Assembly: GCA_944381495.1 (NCBI GenBank)
Contig: CALWLJ010000011.1
Coordinates: 43,585 to 107,584 of the forward strand
Length of the DNA stretch: 64,000 bases
Source: an uncultured Mediterraneibacter sp.
GTDB taxonomy: Bacteria; Bacillota; Clostridia; Lachnospirales; Lachnospiraceae
Reading direction: 5' to 3'
The translations under genes were made by a program, and so were the position numbers. The first letter of the stretch is position 1; every line of letters begins with the position of its first letter. The notes beneath the pieces are model-generated. The model saw only the letters and a program-made list of their open reading frames with translations. It ran no database searches and was not told the origin of the DNA. Positions 30,750 through 39,050 of the stretch are shown here, one piece after another.

Positions 30750-31580
30750 ATGGCATTATTTTCGAAAATCGGTTCCGGCGGAGGAACAGGACGCAGACTG
30801 ACCGGCATGGCGCGGTTTACTGAACTTCTGGATCGGGATTTCAAACGCTATTTTCTGGGAAATCTTATAACACTGGCGTGTTTCCTGCCCTTTGGCGCGG
30901 GGGTGCTGTATGCGATCCTGTCGTCCAGTATTCTTGTCCTGATCCCGTTCTGTATCATCGGCGGCGCTATTGCCGGCCCGGGTCTGTCATGTATGTATGA
31001 CATCATTTACCGGAGTCTCCGGGATGCGCCGGGGAAATTTATGGAAAACTACCGGCGGGCATGGAAACAGAACTGGAGGCAGTCGGTCATCCCGGGGATT
31101 ATCTTTTGTCTGCTGATTGGATTTTACCTGTTCATGGTCATGATGTTCTGGTGGGCTTCGTCGGCGCCGGGATATGGAACAATCACGGTCTTCATTGTGG
31201 GGCTTGTCGTGATGACTATGATCTTCTCTTTGTACTGGCCGCAGCTTGTCCTCTTTGATCAGTCCGGGCTGCAGCGGCTGAAGAACTGTATCCTCTTCAT
31301 GCTCCGCTATTTCCCGAGGACATTCGGTTGTTCGGTGCTTCAGCTGGCTTACTGGGTGGTACTGGCCCTGTTCCTTCCCTGGTCTGTGGTCATGCTCCTG
31401 CTGACCGGATTCTGGTTTATCCTTTTCCTTGCGAATTTTCTTATGTATGATACAATGGATGAAGCTTTACATATTGAGGAAGAGATCGCAAAAGCGTATC
31501 CGGATCAGACGCCTTTCTATGAAGACGATCAGGCGTGGCTGAAGAGGAAACAGGAGGAAGAAAATGAAGGAAAAGGATAA
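30750..31580 (+). CDS. YesL/DUF624 family membrane protein
   Basis: 276 residues with about five membrane segments. The fold follows YesL: FKRYFLGNLITLACFLPFG at the start, then GPGLSCMYDIIYRSLRD and FLLANFLMYD-like late motifs. In other Firmicutes YesL accompanies sugar uptake genes, but its role is unknown. GGAGGGATTGAG is upstream. Its 3' end overlaps the next gene by 17 bases. Confidence 0.8.
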   Translation: MALFSKIGSGGGTGRRLTGMARFTELLDRDFKRYFLGNLITLACFLPFGAGVLYAILSSSILVLIPFCIIGGAIAGPGLSCMYDIIYRSLRDAPGKFMENYRRAWKQNWRQSVIPGIIFCLLIGFYLFMVMMFWWASSAPGYGTITVFIVGLVVMTMIFSLYWPQLVLFDQSGLQRLKNCILFMLRYFPRTFGCSVLQLAYWVVLALFLPWSVVMLLLTGFWFILFLANFLMYDTMDEALHIEEEIAKAYPDQTPFYEDDQAWLKRKQEEENEGKG

Positions 31581-32121
31581 TGGAAGTATCGTGTTTGACG
31601 TGGGAAGTGAAGCAGGAGTACCGGCTGCTGAGAATCATATCGAGATAACGCGAGGGCTTTTTGAAGAAGGGCGGCTTGCCCTGGTGAACCAGAACTACCG
31701 CAAATCAGTGATGAAACTTGCCTGTGTACTGATCGTGATCATGATCGGAACTGCAGTCTGGATGATAGCTACGGGAGGCAGCCTGTTCTATCTGGCAGGA
31801 GAGCTGGTGTTCGTGGCTGCCCTCCTCGTATGGCTGCTGGCTGTGCTCCCCAGAACCGGCGGGAAGCGGAAGTATCAGGCAATGGTGCAGGGATCCGGCG
31901 CTACACCGGCCCGCACGACCCGTTTTTACAAGGATCATTTTGTCGTTGAGTCAGAGACGGGGAAGAAGACAAGGTTCCCGTACTCCGATGTAGAGAAGAT
32001 CTCTGAAAGCAAACATCTCTGGGTGCTGAGGTGTAAAGGAAAGGCAGGAGTGCTGCTGAAGAAAGACGGATTTGTGCGGGGAGATATGGACGCGGTGAAA
32101 GAGCTGGTGGAGTTCAGATAA
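31564..32121 (+). CDS. YcxB-like membrane protein
   Basis: 185 residues. Two membrane helices (about 48-65 and 72-90) are followed by a soluble C-terminal domain resembling the YcxB-like family (RTTRFYKDHFVVESETGKKT, then FPYSDVEKISESKHLWVL). It is translationally linked to the YesL gene by overlap. Function unknown. Confidence 0.72.
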   Translation: MKEKDNGSIVFDVGSEAGVPAAENHIEITRGLFEEGRLALVNQNYRKSVMKLACVLIVIMIGTAVWMIATGGSLFYLAGELVFVAALLVWLLAVLPRTGGKRKYQAMVQGSGATPARTTRFYKDHFVVESETGKKTRFPYSDVEKISESKHLWVLRCKGKAGVLLKKDGFVRGDMDAVKELVEFR

Positions 32122-32173
32122 TTCAGATAAGTAAAAATGATTTGACGTTTAAAACTGGCCCCATATTGGGCGG

Positions 32174-32201
32174 TTGACTTTCGGGGGACATTTGCTATAA
32201 T
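32174..32201 (+). promoter_or_regulatory. Promoter of the candidate antitoxin RNA
   Basis: TTGACT (32174-32179), 16 bases, TATAAT (32196-32201): a strong sigma-A match with no open reading frame behind it. Confidence 0.75.
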
Positions 32202-32207
32202 GTACTT

Positions 32208-32313
32208 AACAAGACAACTGGGATAGATAGATGAAGCCTATCCGTCCCGGGCAAGATGTTTAAACTATAAAGAGTAGTCGCTTATCCTGCCAAGATACGA
32301 GCGACTACTTTTT
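32208..32313 (+). ncRNA. Candidate type I antitoxin RNA
   Basis: It runs from the promoter at 32174-32201 to the terminator at 32273-32313 (AGTAGTCGCT / AGCGACTACT, then five T residues), about 105 nt. The body has a GGATAG...CTATCC hairpin. The 3' end runs into the end of the holin-like toxin gene on the opposite strand, so the two RNAs are complementary over their 3' ends, as in fst/RNAII- and txpA/ratA-type systems. No protein is encoded. Confidence 0.65.
32273..32313 (+). terminator. Terminator of the antitoxin RNA
   Basis: AGTAGTCGCT (32273-32282) and AGCGACTACT (32300-32309), then TTTTT. It overlaps the last three codons of the toxin gene on the minus strand. Confidence 0.85.
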
Positions 32314-32400
32314 CCGTTTATCATAAAAACTTTTTACAAGAGTGATGATCGCGATGATCATTAGTACAAATGTAAATAAGTCGTCATATGTAACGTACAT
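32305..32400 (-). CDS. Holin-like type I toxin
   Basis: 31-residue peptide: MYVTYDDLFTF, one hydrophobic helix (VLMIIAIITLV) and a basic end SFYDKRKK. This is the pattern of the small membrane toxins of the Hol_Tox/Fst/TxpA kind. A strong Shine-Dalgarno AAAGGGGTGG lies eight bases before the ATG on the minus strand. The leader (to about 32450) begins with a sequence shared with the antitoxin RNA. It was too short for routine gene calling. Confidence 0.72.
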   Translation of the reverse strand: MYVTYDDLFTFVLMIIAIITLVKSFYDKRKK

Positions 32401-32562
32401 AAGCACCACCCCTTTCGCAAGACTCCGAAACGGATGGATTCGCCCTCCCAGCTGCCTTGATAAGTACACTATTATTTTAGGGCAAGTAGCCGTACTGTCG
32501 GTCTGATTTGCACTATTGATATAGTGTTGATGAAAAGCAATTGTCTTTCTGTTATTCTCAAC

Positions 32563-32621
32563 ACAGATAATTCTATTATAGTGTGGTGAGATGATGATGA
32601 AAAGGGAAATGAATGTTAATT
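32563..32621. repeat. 59-base dispersed repeat, copy 2
   Basis: Begins ACAGATAATTCTATTATAG and ends GAATGAATGTTAATT; it matches 25873-25931. Here it lies just before the ribosome site of the yczE-like pseudogene and may have brought a promoter (TATTAT -10). Confidence 0.7.
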
Positions 32622-32643
32622 TGAGACAGGAGGAAGTCAATAT

Positions 32644-33386
32644 ATGAGAAAACCGGTTTTCTTCCGGGTGCTGTTCTACGTGATCGGACTGATCGTCCTG
32701 GCACTGGGACTGACTCTGAACATGAAGACAGGGCTGGGCGTATCGCCGATCATATCGGTGGCATACAGCATTTCTGAGATCTTTGACCACAACTTTGGAA
32801 ACATGACACTGGCGTTGTACAGTGTGTTTGTGGTGATAGAGCTTGTGCTTCATATGATCCGCAGCCGGAAATATGAAAGAGAAATAGAAAGATCCAATTC
32901 GGTGCTGGAACATGCAGAGAAAACAGACAGGAAACTGATCCTGCTGATGGATGTTCTCCAGATCCCGCTGAGCCTGGTATTTACCCGCTTCCTGAACGTA
33001 TTTTCAGCGGTGATCCCGGAGTTTTATTCTGATGGAAAGAGCAGTGCCGGAGAGATGGCAGTGCGGTGGCCGTCCTGATTATGGCGATCATCCTGACCGG
33101 AATCGGTGCGGCTATGTCGCTGAACATGCGTATTGTCCCTAATCCGGGAGACGGGATCGTCCAGGCTATTGCGGACACGATCCACAAGAGTGTGGGATTT
33201 ACGAAGAATTGTTTTGATTTGACTAATATCACGATCACCCTTGTTCTGAGCTTTGTGTTCGCCGGACATCTGGTTGGCGTAGGTGTGGGGACAATCCTGG
33301 CCATGATCGGAGTGGGGCGGACTATTGCCGTGTTCAATCATTTTACATATGAGAGGATGAAAGAAATGGCGGGAGTGGAAGAATAA
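32644..33386 (+). pseudogene. YczE/DUF6198-type membrane protein, frameshifted
   Basis: The first frame (32644-33078) encodes FFRVLFYVIGLIVLALGLTL, MKTGLGVSPI and further membrane segments. At about 33060-33066 the frame shifts: the protein continues from GTG 33066 (VLIMAIILTGIGAAMSL, then VPNPGDGIVQAIADTIH) to 33386. One missing base near GCAGTGCGGTGG would rejoin them. Related to the intact gene at 49555. A sequencing error is possible. Confidence 0.8.
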
Positions 33387-33412
33387 AACAGAAAGGAATG
33401 TATGGTGAAGTA

Positions 33413-33886
33413 ATGACGAAGTTTGAGGAGTTTGAAAATATTATCGCCCGTCTGCGGGCGCCCGACGGATGCCCGTGGGATCGGGCCCAGACTCATGCCA
33501 GCCTGAAAAAGACCTGTATTGAAGAAGCGGCTGAGGTGATCTGCGGGATCAATATCCTGGATCAGACCGGGGATCCGGACAATCTGAAGGAAGAGCTTGG
33601 GGATCTGCTTATGCAGGTTGTCCTCCATGCCCGGATCGCTGAGGAAGAGGGCTATTTTACCATGGATGATGTGATCCAGAGCATCAGCGATAAGATGATC
33701 CGCCGTCATCCCCATGTGTTCGGCAGCGGAGAAGGTTCCGGGGACGACGGATCACAGGCCAGCTGGGAAGCTATCAAGAAGCAGGAGAAAGCCGGAAAGG
33801 AATGGACCGAGGATTATCTGCCGGAGGCTTTCGAGGAGGCGAAGGAGCTGATCGACGCGGCGAAGAGGAGAAAGGGATTTCAGTAA
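33413..33886 (+). CDS. mazG: MazG-family nucleotide pyrophosphohydrolase
   Basis: 157 residues with a single MazG domain: LRAPDGCPWDRAQTH, the metal-binding EEAAEVICGI (ExxE) and LKEELGDLLMQVVLHA (EExxD) helices, then RRHPHVFG. Hydrolyses NTPs, probably aberrant ones, to NMP and pyrophosphate. The first in-frame ATG (33398) touches AAAGGA; ATG 33413 matches family starts better. Ends toward a shared terminator. Confidence 0.92.
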   Translation: MTKFEEFENIIARLRAPDGCPWDRAQTHASLKKTCIEEAAEVICGINILDQTGDPDNLKEELGDLLMQVVLHARIAEEEGYFTMDDVIQSISDKMIRRHPHVFGSGEGSGDDGSQASWEAIKKQEKAGKEWTEDYLPEAFEEAKELIDAAKRRKGFQ

Positions 33887-34007
33887 AGGACGTATGCTCC
33901 ATAATTGGATAGTGAATCAAAATAACTTGAAGAAATCATTTATATGAATGAACGAAGCTGATTTTCTGACAGAGGATAAAAGGGATAGAGGAATTATATA
34001 AATATGA

Positions 34008-34049
34008 AGAGCGGAGTTAGGCCATAGAGTGCAGCTCCGCTCTGTTTAT
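34008..34049. terminator. Shared terminator between mazG and glgB
   Basis: AGAGCGGAG (34008-34016) pairs with CTCCGCTCT (34035-34043), followed by GTTTATGTTTTT. It serves the plus strand clearly and the convergent glgB possibly. Confidence 0.7.
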
Positions 34050-34066
34050 GTTTTTGATATTAGAAA

Positions 34067-35890
34067 TTAAACTGTATTCTGTTTTTCTTCTATCATATAA
34101 TACTCTGCTGAGAAAGGTTTCATGGATAATTCAAATATTTCGTCTTTTCCTGTCAGAATCTTTTCCTTTGTCTCCTCTGATCCGCCGTATTCTTTCCATT
34201 CGCTTGTGAAGATCCGGCGGAGTCTGGCTGCACCTGGAATTTCAACCGTATAATCCGGCTGTTCTATGCCGGAGAAGTTAAAGAATGCAGCAATCCGTTC
34301 GCTCCTGCTGTCCCCAGGTTCCCCGCTGGTACGCTCGAACACGTAGATACAGCGCTCCTCCGCGTGGCAGTCCAGCCAGTGGAAACCTTCGGGATCGTAG
34401 TCCTTTTCTGAAAAGGCGGGATGGCTCTGATAGAAAAGGCTCAGATCGGTCATAAAACGATGGAAATCCTGGTGGGCGGGATAAGCCAGCAGTCCCCAGT
34501 CCTGTTCCCGTTTCTCGTCCCATTCCCGGAAGTGGCCAATCTCATTTCCCATGAAGTTCAGCTTCTTGCCTGGGTGAGCGTACATATACATGTAGAATGC
34601 CCTTGCCTGCGGAAATTTCAGCTCATAATCTCCCCACATTTTCTGAAGGATCGTGGCCTTGCCGTGTACGACCTCATCGTGGGAGAGGGGCAGCAAATAG
34701 CGCTCGTCATAGTAGTAGGCCATGGAGAATGTCAGCTTGTGGTAAATGCCGCCGCGGAACAGGGGATCCGTGCGGAAATAGTCCAGGGTATCGTTCATCC
34801 AGCCCATATCCCATTTGTAGTCAAATCCCAGACCGCCTTCTTCCGCCGGCTTTGTCACGCCGGGGAAGGAAGTGGAATCCTCTGCTGCCAGGATAGCGTC
34901 GGGGTGGAGCTTTTTCAAACCCTGGTTCATGTATTTCAGAAATTCCACTGCGTTTGGATTGACGCCCCGTTCCGGCGTGCCCTGCCAGTAGATGGCCCGG
35001 CTGATGGCGTCCATGCGCAGTCCGTCAATGTGGTATTCTGTAAGCCAGTAATTTGCCGCTGACTGGAGGAAGCTGCGGACTTCGCCTCTGGAATGCATGA
35101 AGTTGCAGCTGCCCCATTCGCTGTAGCCGACTGCCGAGTGAGGGTATTCGTACAGAGCGGTTCCGTCGTATTTCGCCAACGCGTATCCGTCTACTGCGAA
35201 ATGTACCGGTACGAAATCAAGGATGATGCCGATGCCGTTTCGGTGGCAGGCGTTGACGAATGCTTTCAGCTGGTCTGCCGTGCCGTACCGTGAAGTGGGG
35301 CTGAAGAAACCGGTGCCCTGATAGCCCCAGGACTCGTCGCTGGGGTACTCATTCAGCGGCATGATCTCAATATAGTTATAGCCGTTTTCCTTTACATATG
35401 GAATCAGGATGTCCGCCATCTCTTCGTAGTTATACCATGCGTCCGGCTCTTCAGAAGGTTTCCGGAAGGAGCCGAAGTGAATCTCATAAATATTCAGTGG
35501 GGAATTCAGGTGGCAGCTGCGTTTTCTCATCCATGCGTCATCGTGGAAATGGTATGTTTTCATATCACGGATAATGGACGCGGTGTTGGGGCGCAGCTCC
35601 ATCCCATAACCGTAGGGATCGCAGTGGTCGATATACTGTCCGGACTGGTCGTAGATCCGGTACTTGTACATCATTCCCGGACGGGCGTCCTGGGATGTGA
35701 CTTCCCAGAAATTGCCGTCACGGACCTTCTCCATGGGAAGTTCCTCCCATTCGGTGAATTCTCCGATGACGGATATTTTGGAGGCTGAGGGAGCGAAGGT
35801 GCGGAATACCACGCCGGCCGCAGTGACCTGAGCTCCCAGGAATCTGTATGCATCGAAAATCTTTCCTGTGTAAAATCCGTAAAAATCCAT
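34067..35890 (-). CDS. glgB: 1,4-alpha-glucan branching enzyme
   Basis: GH13 enzyme that makes alpha-1,6 branches in glycogen; 607 residues, a short Firmicutes form. It has an N-terminal CBM48 (about 20-110), then the GH13 motifs: DFVPVHF, the nucleophile region GLRMDAISR, the acid LAAEDST and LLPLSHDEVVHG. ATG 35890 follows AAGGAGGGAATT; the longer frame to 35944 is not needed. Separated from glgCD by 23 kb. Confidence 0.95.
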   Translation of the reverse strand: MDFYGFYTGKIFDAYRFLGAQVTAAGVVFRTFAPSASKISVIGEFTEWEELPMEKVRDGNFWEVTSQDARPGMMYKYRIYDQSGQYIDHCDPYGYGMELRPNTASIIRDMKTYHFHDDAWMRKRSCHLNSPLNIYEIHFGSFRKPSEEPDAWYNYEEMADILIPYVKENGYNYIEIMPLNEYPSDESWGYQGTGFFSPTSRYGTADQLKAFVNACHRNGIGIILDFVPVHFAVDGYALAKYDGTALYEYPHSAVGYSEWGSCNFMHSRGEVRSFLQSAANYWLTEYHIDGLRMDAISRAIYWQGTPERGVNPNAVEFLKYMNQGLKKLHPDAILAAEDSTSFPGVTKPAEEGGLGFDYKWDMGWMNDTLDYFRTDPLFRGGIYHKLTFSMAYYYDERYLLPLSHDEVVHGKATILQKMWGDYELKFPQARAFYMYMYAHPGKKLNFMGNEIGHFREWDEKREQDWGLLAYPAHQDFHRFMTDLSLFYQSHPAFSEKDYDPEGFHWLDCHAEERCIYVFERTSGEPGDSRSERIAAFFNFSGIEQPDYTVEIPGAARLRRIFTSEWKEYGGSEETKEKILTGKDEIFELSMKPFSAEYYMIEEKQNTV

Positions 35891-35923
35891 AATTCCCTCC
35901 TTAAAATAGGTGTTGCCGCGTGT

Positions 35924-36026
35924 CTCTACCCAGAGGGCCGGCATGAAGGAGCCGTATTGTCCCGGCGCTCTGCTACGGGCCTTCGTGACAATACGGCTCC
36001 TCCATGCCTGGAATCCGGGCAGAGGT
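35924..36026. repeat. Long palindromic element, copy 1
   Basis: GGCATGAAGGAGCCGTATTG (35940 on) pairs with CAATACGGCTCCTCCATGCC (to 36008), extended outward by CTCTACCC/GGGCAGAG. The loop reads CCGGCGCTCTGCTACGGGCC. A related element with a similar loop lies at 51116-51255. It fills most of the space upstream of glgB. Confidence 0.8.
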
Positions 36027-36058
36027 GAACCGCGGCAGATGAACGGTAATGCTTAAAA

Positions 36059-36087
36059 TGGACAACTGTCGTTTATTGCCGTATAAT
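36059..36087 (+). promoter_or_regulatory. Sigma-A promoter upstream of the TetR gene
   Basis: TGGACA (36059-36064), 17 bases, TATAAT (36082-36087), about 170 bases ahead of the regulator start. The leader in between shows no gene. Confidence 0.6.
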
Positions 36088-36257
36088 TATATTATCTGAG
36101 GGTAAAGAGAACGTCCACCGACGATTTTAGAAATGTGTTGGAAAAACGACGGTTGTCTGGAAAGTGTCGGGTAATTCTGCGAAGGTGCATGCGGGGCGGT
36201 ATCAGGTCGTATTGATATCATATATATGACCATTTTATGGATCTGGAGGAGATGGTG

Positions 36258-36809
36258 ATGGATCTGAGAGTTGAGAAGACGGAGAAGGCTATTAAGAATG
36301 CGTTTATTGAGCTGCGGGCCAGGAAGCCGTTGGAGAAGATTACGGTGAAGGAGCTGTGTGCCGAGGCATATATTAACAAATCTACATTTTATTCTCATTA
36401 TGCGGATATATATGCACTTTCTGAGGCGATGGAACAGGAGACAGTAGCGTCTATTATAAACAGTATCGAACATTTGAAAGATTACACTTTTGAGAATTCA
36501 GATGCGTTTACAAGGGCGTTGTGCCTGGCATTTATGTCCCAGATTTCTCTGATCCGAATCCTGTTTTCAGGAAAGGAGCAGAACCATCTGGGAAATCAGT
36601 TGGACTATGAACTGAAGAAGGTGATCTTTCGAAAGTATCCGGAATATGAGAAGGATGTTGAGAAGAATATCCTGTTGTCGTACTGTATCCAGGGGACCTA
36701 TCATGCGTTCCTGAATAATCCGGAGGCGGATGGTGAGACGTTTGTGAAGACGATAGAGAAGATCGTGAAATGTCTGCAGCCGATGCTAGCAGATATAACA
36801 GAAAAATGA
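36258..36809 (+). CDS. TetR/AcrR family regulator
   Basis: 183 residues. The helix-turn-helix ITVKELCAEAYINKSTFYSH (about residues 27-46) is followed by a helical C-terminal part of the TetR_C_7-like kind (no ligand assignable). ATG 36258 follows CTGGAGGAGATGGTG; an upstream in-frame ATG (36237) lacks a site. It stands just before the DUF4869 pair. Confidence 0.87.
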   Translation: MDLRVEKTEKAIKNAFIELRARKPLEKITVKELCAEAYINKSTFYSHYADIYALSEAMEQETVASIINSIEHLKDYTFENSDAFTRALCLAFMSQISLIRILFSGKEQNHLGNQLDYELKKVIFRKYPEYEKDVEKNILLSYCIQGTYHAFLNNPEADGETFVKTIEKIVKCLQPMLADITEK

Positions 36810-36886
36810 AAAATACCTGCCAGTTGAAATTTGGGAATTTTACCTTGCGGAATATGATATATTAACCAGGAAAGGGGAGAAGTTAT

Positions 36887-37324
36887 ATGTTAAGTATTTT
36901 TTTTGGAGATATGCAGGAAGCAATATATAACACCGCAGTTTATTTTAAAAATGTTTATGAAGAGGACTGGATCACAGCGCCTCTTGGCAGAGAAATGATC
37001 CTTGATGTTGATAAATCCACTGTTTTGGCAGGGGGAGTCATAGACAGTCCTGTTTTGGGTAAAATACCACCGCTGAATCTGTCAGGGGGAGTGAAGACGC
37101 TGCTGCTGATTGCAAATGAGCCGGACAGAATTTTCAATGCTTCAACTTGTGGTGATAATTGTGCAAAATGGATCCTTAAGCTGGGACAGGATAAAGACAT
37201 CACAATTAATCTCAGACATATCATGGATTTCGGAGAAGGTCAGTTCCGTATCAAAATCCTTAACACAGATCAGATTGTACACAATATGGAGGAATTAGTC
37301 CCGATCGCAGGCAGATATGTATAG
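36887..37324 (+). CDS. DUF4869 domain protein
   Basis: 145 residues, matching in layout the Lachnospiraceae DUF4869 family: MLSIFFGDMQEAIYNTAVYF at the start, SPVLGKIPPLNLSGGVKTLL in the middle and a C-terminal VPIAGRYV. It is soluble with no signal peptide; the function is not known. GGGGAGAAGTT is upstream. It is nine bases from a P-loop ATPase gene. The region looks more AT-rich than the genes around it, which suggests acquisition. Confidence 0.75.
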   Translation: MLSIFFGDMQEAIYNTAVYFKNVYEEDWITAPLGREMILDVDKSTVLAGGVIDSPVLGKIPPLNLSGGVKTLLLIANEPDRIFNASTCGDNCAKWILKLGQDKDITINLRHIMDFGEGQFRIKILNTDQIVHNMEELVPIAGRYV

Positions 37325-37333
37325 GAGAGGAAT

Positions 37334-38362
37334 ATGAAAGGAACATACAGAGTCGTTGTACAAAATAAAAAAATTAAATATGATTTTGAAATAAAAAGAA
37401 ACCTTACGGTTATACAGGGAGACAGTGCCACAGGAAAAACGACATTGGTCGAAATGATCCAGGAATATTACGAAAATGGAGATGACAGTGGCATAAGTGT
37501 TGTTGCAGACAGAACTTGTGCCGTAATAGAAGGCCGTGGATGGAAAGGTCAATTGTCTGAGTTGTCAAAGTGCATTATTTTCATAGATGAAGGAAACAGG
37601 TTTGTATCTTCCAGGGAGTTTGCGGAAGTTATCAGAGAGACTGATAATTACTATGTGATCGTGACAAGGGAAAGTCTTGAGACTCTGCCATATAGTGTCT
37701 CTGAAATTTACGGTATTCGTACATCGGGAAAATATGGAAGCCTGAAGCAGACATATAACGAAATGTTCCATATTTATGAGAAAGATAATTACGCAGAGGA
37801 AATCAGGCCTGATCTGGTAATCACGGAAGATTCTAATGCAGGATTTCAATTTTTTGATTCCGTTTGTGAACACAATAATATTCAATGTATTTCTGCCAAT
37901 GGGAAATCCAATGTTTTTCAGATGGTCAATAAGTGTAATTCAAAAAATATGCTTATTGTTGCAGATGGGGCGGCATTTGGTTCCGAGATGCGCAGACTGA
38001 TGCAGCTGATAAAAAAAAGCGAGGATATTGTTCTGTATCTTCCGGAATCGTTTGAATGGCTTGTTTTACGATCAGGAATATTTGAAGAAAGAAGAGTGAA
38101 AGGAATCCTGGAAGATCCTGGTTCCTATATTGAAAGCAGTGAGTTTTTTAGCTGGGAACGATTTTTTACATCGCTTCTTATTAATCTGACGAAAGACTCT
38201 TATTTAAAATACTCAAAAAGAGTGCTGAATAAAGCATATACGGAACGGAATATTAGCGATAAGATCCTAAATGGCATGACAGGAATCGATCTCCTGTGGA
38301 AAAGGGAAAAGGGGGAATCTGCAGATGCCGTCAGCGAAAGTACGGATCGCCCTGGTGGATGA
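37334..38362 (+). CDS. P-loop ATPase partner of DUF4869, possible Toprim-like C-terminus
   Basis: 342 residues. The N-terminal half is an ATPase: Walker A GDSATGKTT (29-37) and Walker B IIFIDE (81-86), then a strand with VIVTRESLE. The C-terminal half has LVITEDSNAGFQFFD (161-175) and NMLIVADGAAFGSEM (205-219). Their Glu and Asp positions recall the Toprim motifs of OLD-type nucleases; this similarity is my reading and weak. It overlaps the LytTR regulator gene by 38 bases. Relatives have been labelled translation initiation factor 2, which looks wrong. Confidence 0.65.
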   Translation: MKGTYRVVVQNKKIKYDFEIKRNLTVIQGDSATGKTTLVEMIQEYYENGDDSGISVVADRTCAVIEGRGWKGQLSELSKCIIFIDEGNRFVSSREFAEVIRETDNYYVIVTRESLETLPYSVSEIYGIRTSGKYGSLKQTYNEMFHIYEKDNYAEEIRPDLVITEDSNAGFQFFDSVCEHNNIQCISANGKSNVFQMVNKCNSKNMLIVADGAAFGSEMRRLMQLIKKSEDIVLYLPESFEWLVLRSGIFEERRVKGILEDPGSYIESSEFFSWERFFTSLLINLTKDSYLKYSKRVLNKAYTERNISDKILNGMTGIDLLWKREKGESADAVSESTDRPGG

Positions 38363-39050
38363 TGACAGGGCATTTCTTGAAAAGATGAAGGGGTATGCCG
38401 GTCAGGCGGCTGAGGAAGAGAAGGTGGACTGCATTGTGGAAACCTTTTCGGACAGTGTGGCTTTTCTGGATGGATTTTCGGCGGTGTACGACGTGATCTT
38501 CCTGGACATTGAGATGCCCGGGGCGGACGGCCTGGAGACGGCCAGGAGGATCCGGAAGGTTGACGAGTCCGTCAGCCTGATCTTTGTGACAAATATGGCT
38601 CAGTATGCCATCAATGGATATGAGGTGAATGCTCTTGACTTCATTGTGAAGCCGGTAGAGTATTATACCTTTCTGGACAAGTTCCGCAAAGCGCTGCGGT
38701 TTCAGTCAACCCGGAGGGAGAAGACAGCTCTGATGGAAGGGGAAGATGGTATCGTGCGGGTCCCTTTCTCGGAGATCTATTATCTGGAGAAGGACAAGAA
38801 TAAAAACTATATCATTTATCATACATCCATGGGAGAGTTCCGGGAGAGAGGAACAATCGCGCGGAAAGAAGGAGAGTTTTTAAGTTATGGCTTCGGAAAA
38901 TGCTCCAGCGGCTGTCTGGTCAATCTGAGGCATGTCCGGAAGATACGGAAGGACACGGTATGGGTGGCAGATGAGGCGATACCGGTCAGCAGGAGCCATC
39001 AGAAGACGCTTTATGCGGAGCTGATGAGATATCTGGGAGGGGAGCAGTAA
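38325..39050 (+). CDS. LytTR-type response regulator
   Basis: 241 residues: a receiver domain (VRIALVDDDRAF, phosphoacceptor Asp61 in FLDIEMPG, Lys in FIVKPVEY) and a C-terminal LytTR DNA-binding domain (about 135-240; YLEKDKNKNYIIYHT, LVNLRHVRKI). The start follows AGGGGGAATCTGCAG inside the end of the ATPase gene. Its stop overlaps the sensor kinase start (TAATG). Confidence 0.92.
   Translation: MPSAKVRIALVDDDRAFLEKMKGYAGQAAEEEKVDCIVETFSDSVAFLDGFSAVYDVIFLDIEMPGADGLETARRIRKVDESVSLIFVTNMAQYAINGYEVNALDFIVKPVEYYTFLDKFRKALRFQSTRREKTALMEGEDGIVRVPFSEIYYLEKDKNKNYIIYHTSMGEFRERGTIARKEGEFLSYGFGKCSSGCLVNLRHVRKIRKDTVWVADEAIPVSRSHQKTLYAELMRYLGGEQ

Larger units (their letters stand above)
32198..32471. 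repeat. Inverted repeat bounding the type I toxin-antitoxin locus
   Basis: The left arm 32198-32223 (TAATGTACTTAACAAGACAA, then CTGGGA) matches the reverse complement of 32446-32471 at 22 of 26 bases. Each arm covers the -10/+1 zone of one of two converging transcripts. Both RNAs should therefore start with nearly the same sequence. Confidence 0.7.

Noticed and set aside
37334-38362. Reading the ATPase as a translation initiation factor 2
   Set aside because: It has a P-loop but none of the G-domain motifs (no NKxD, no G2/G3 pattern of translational GTPases).
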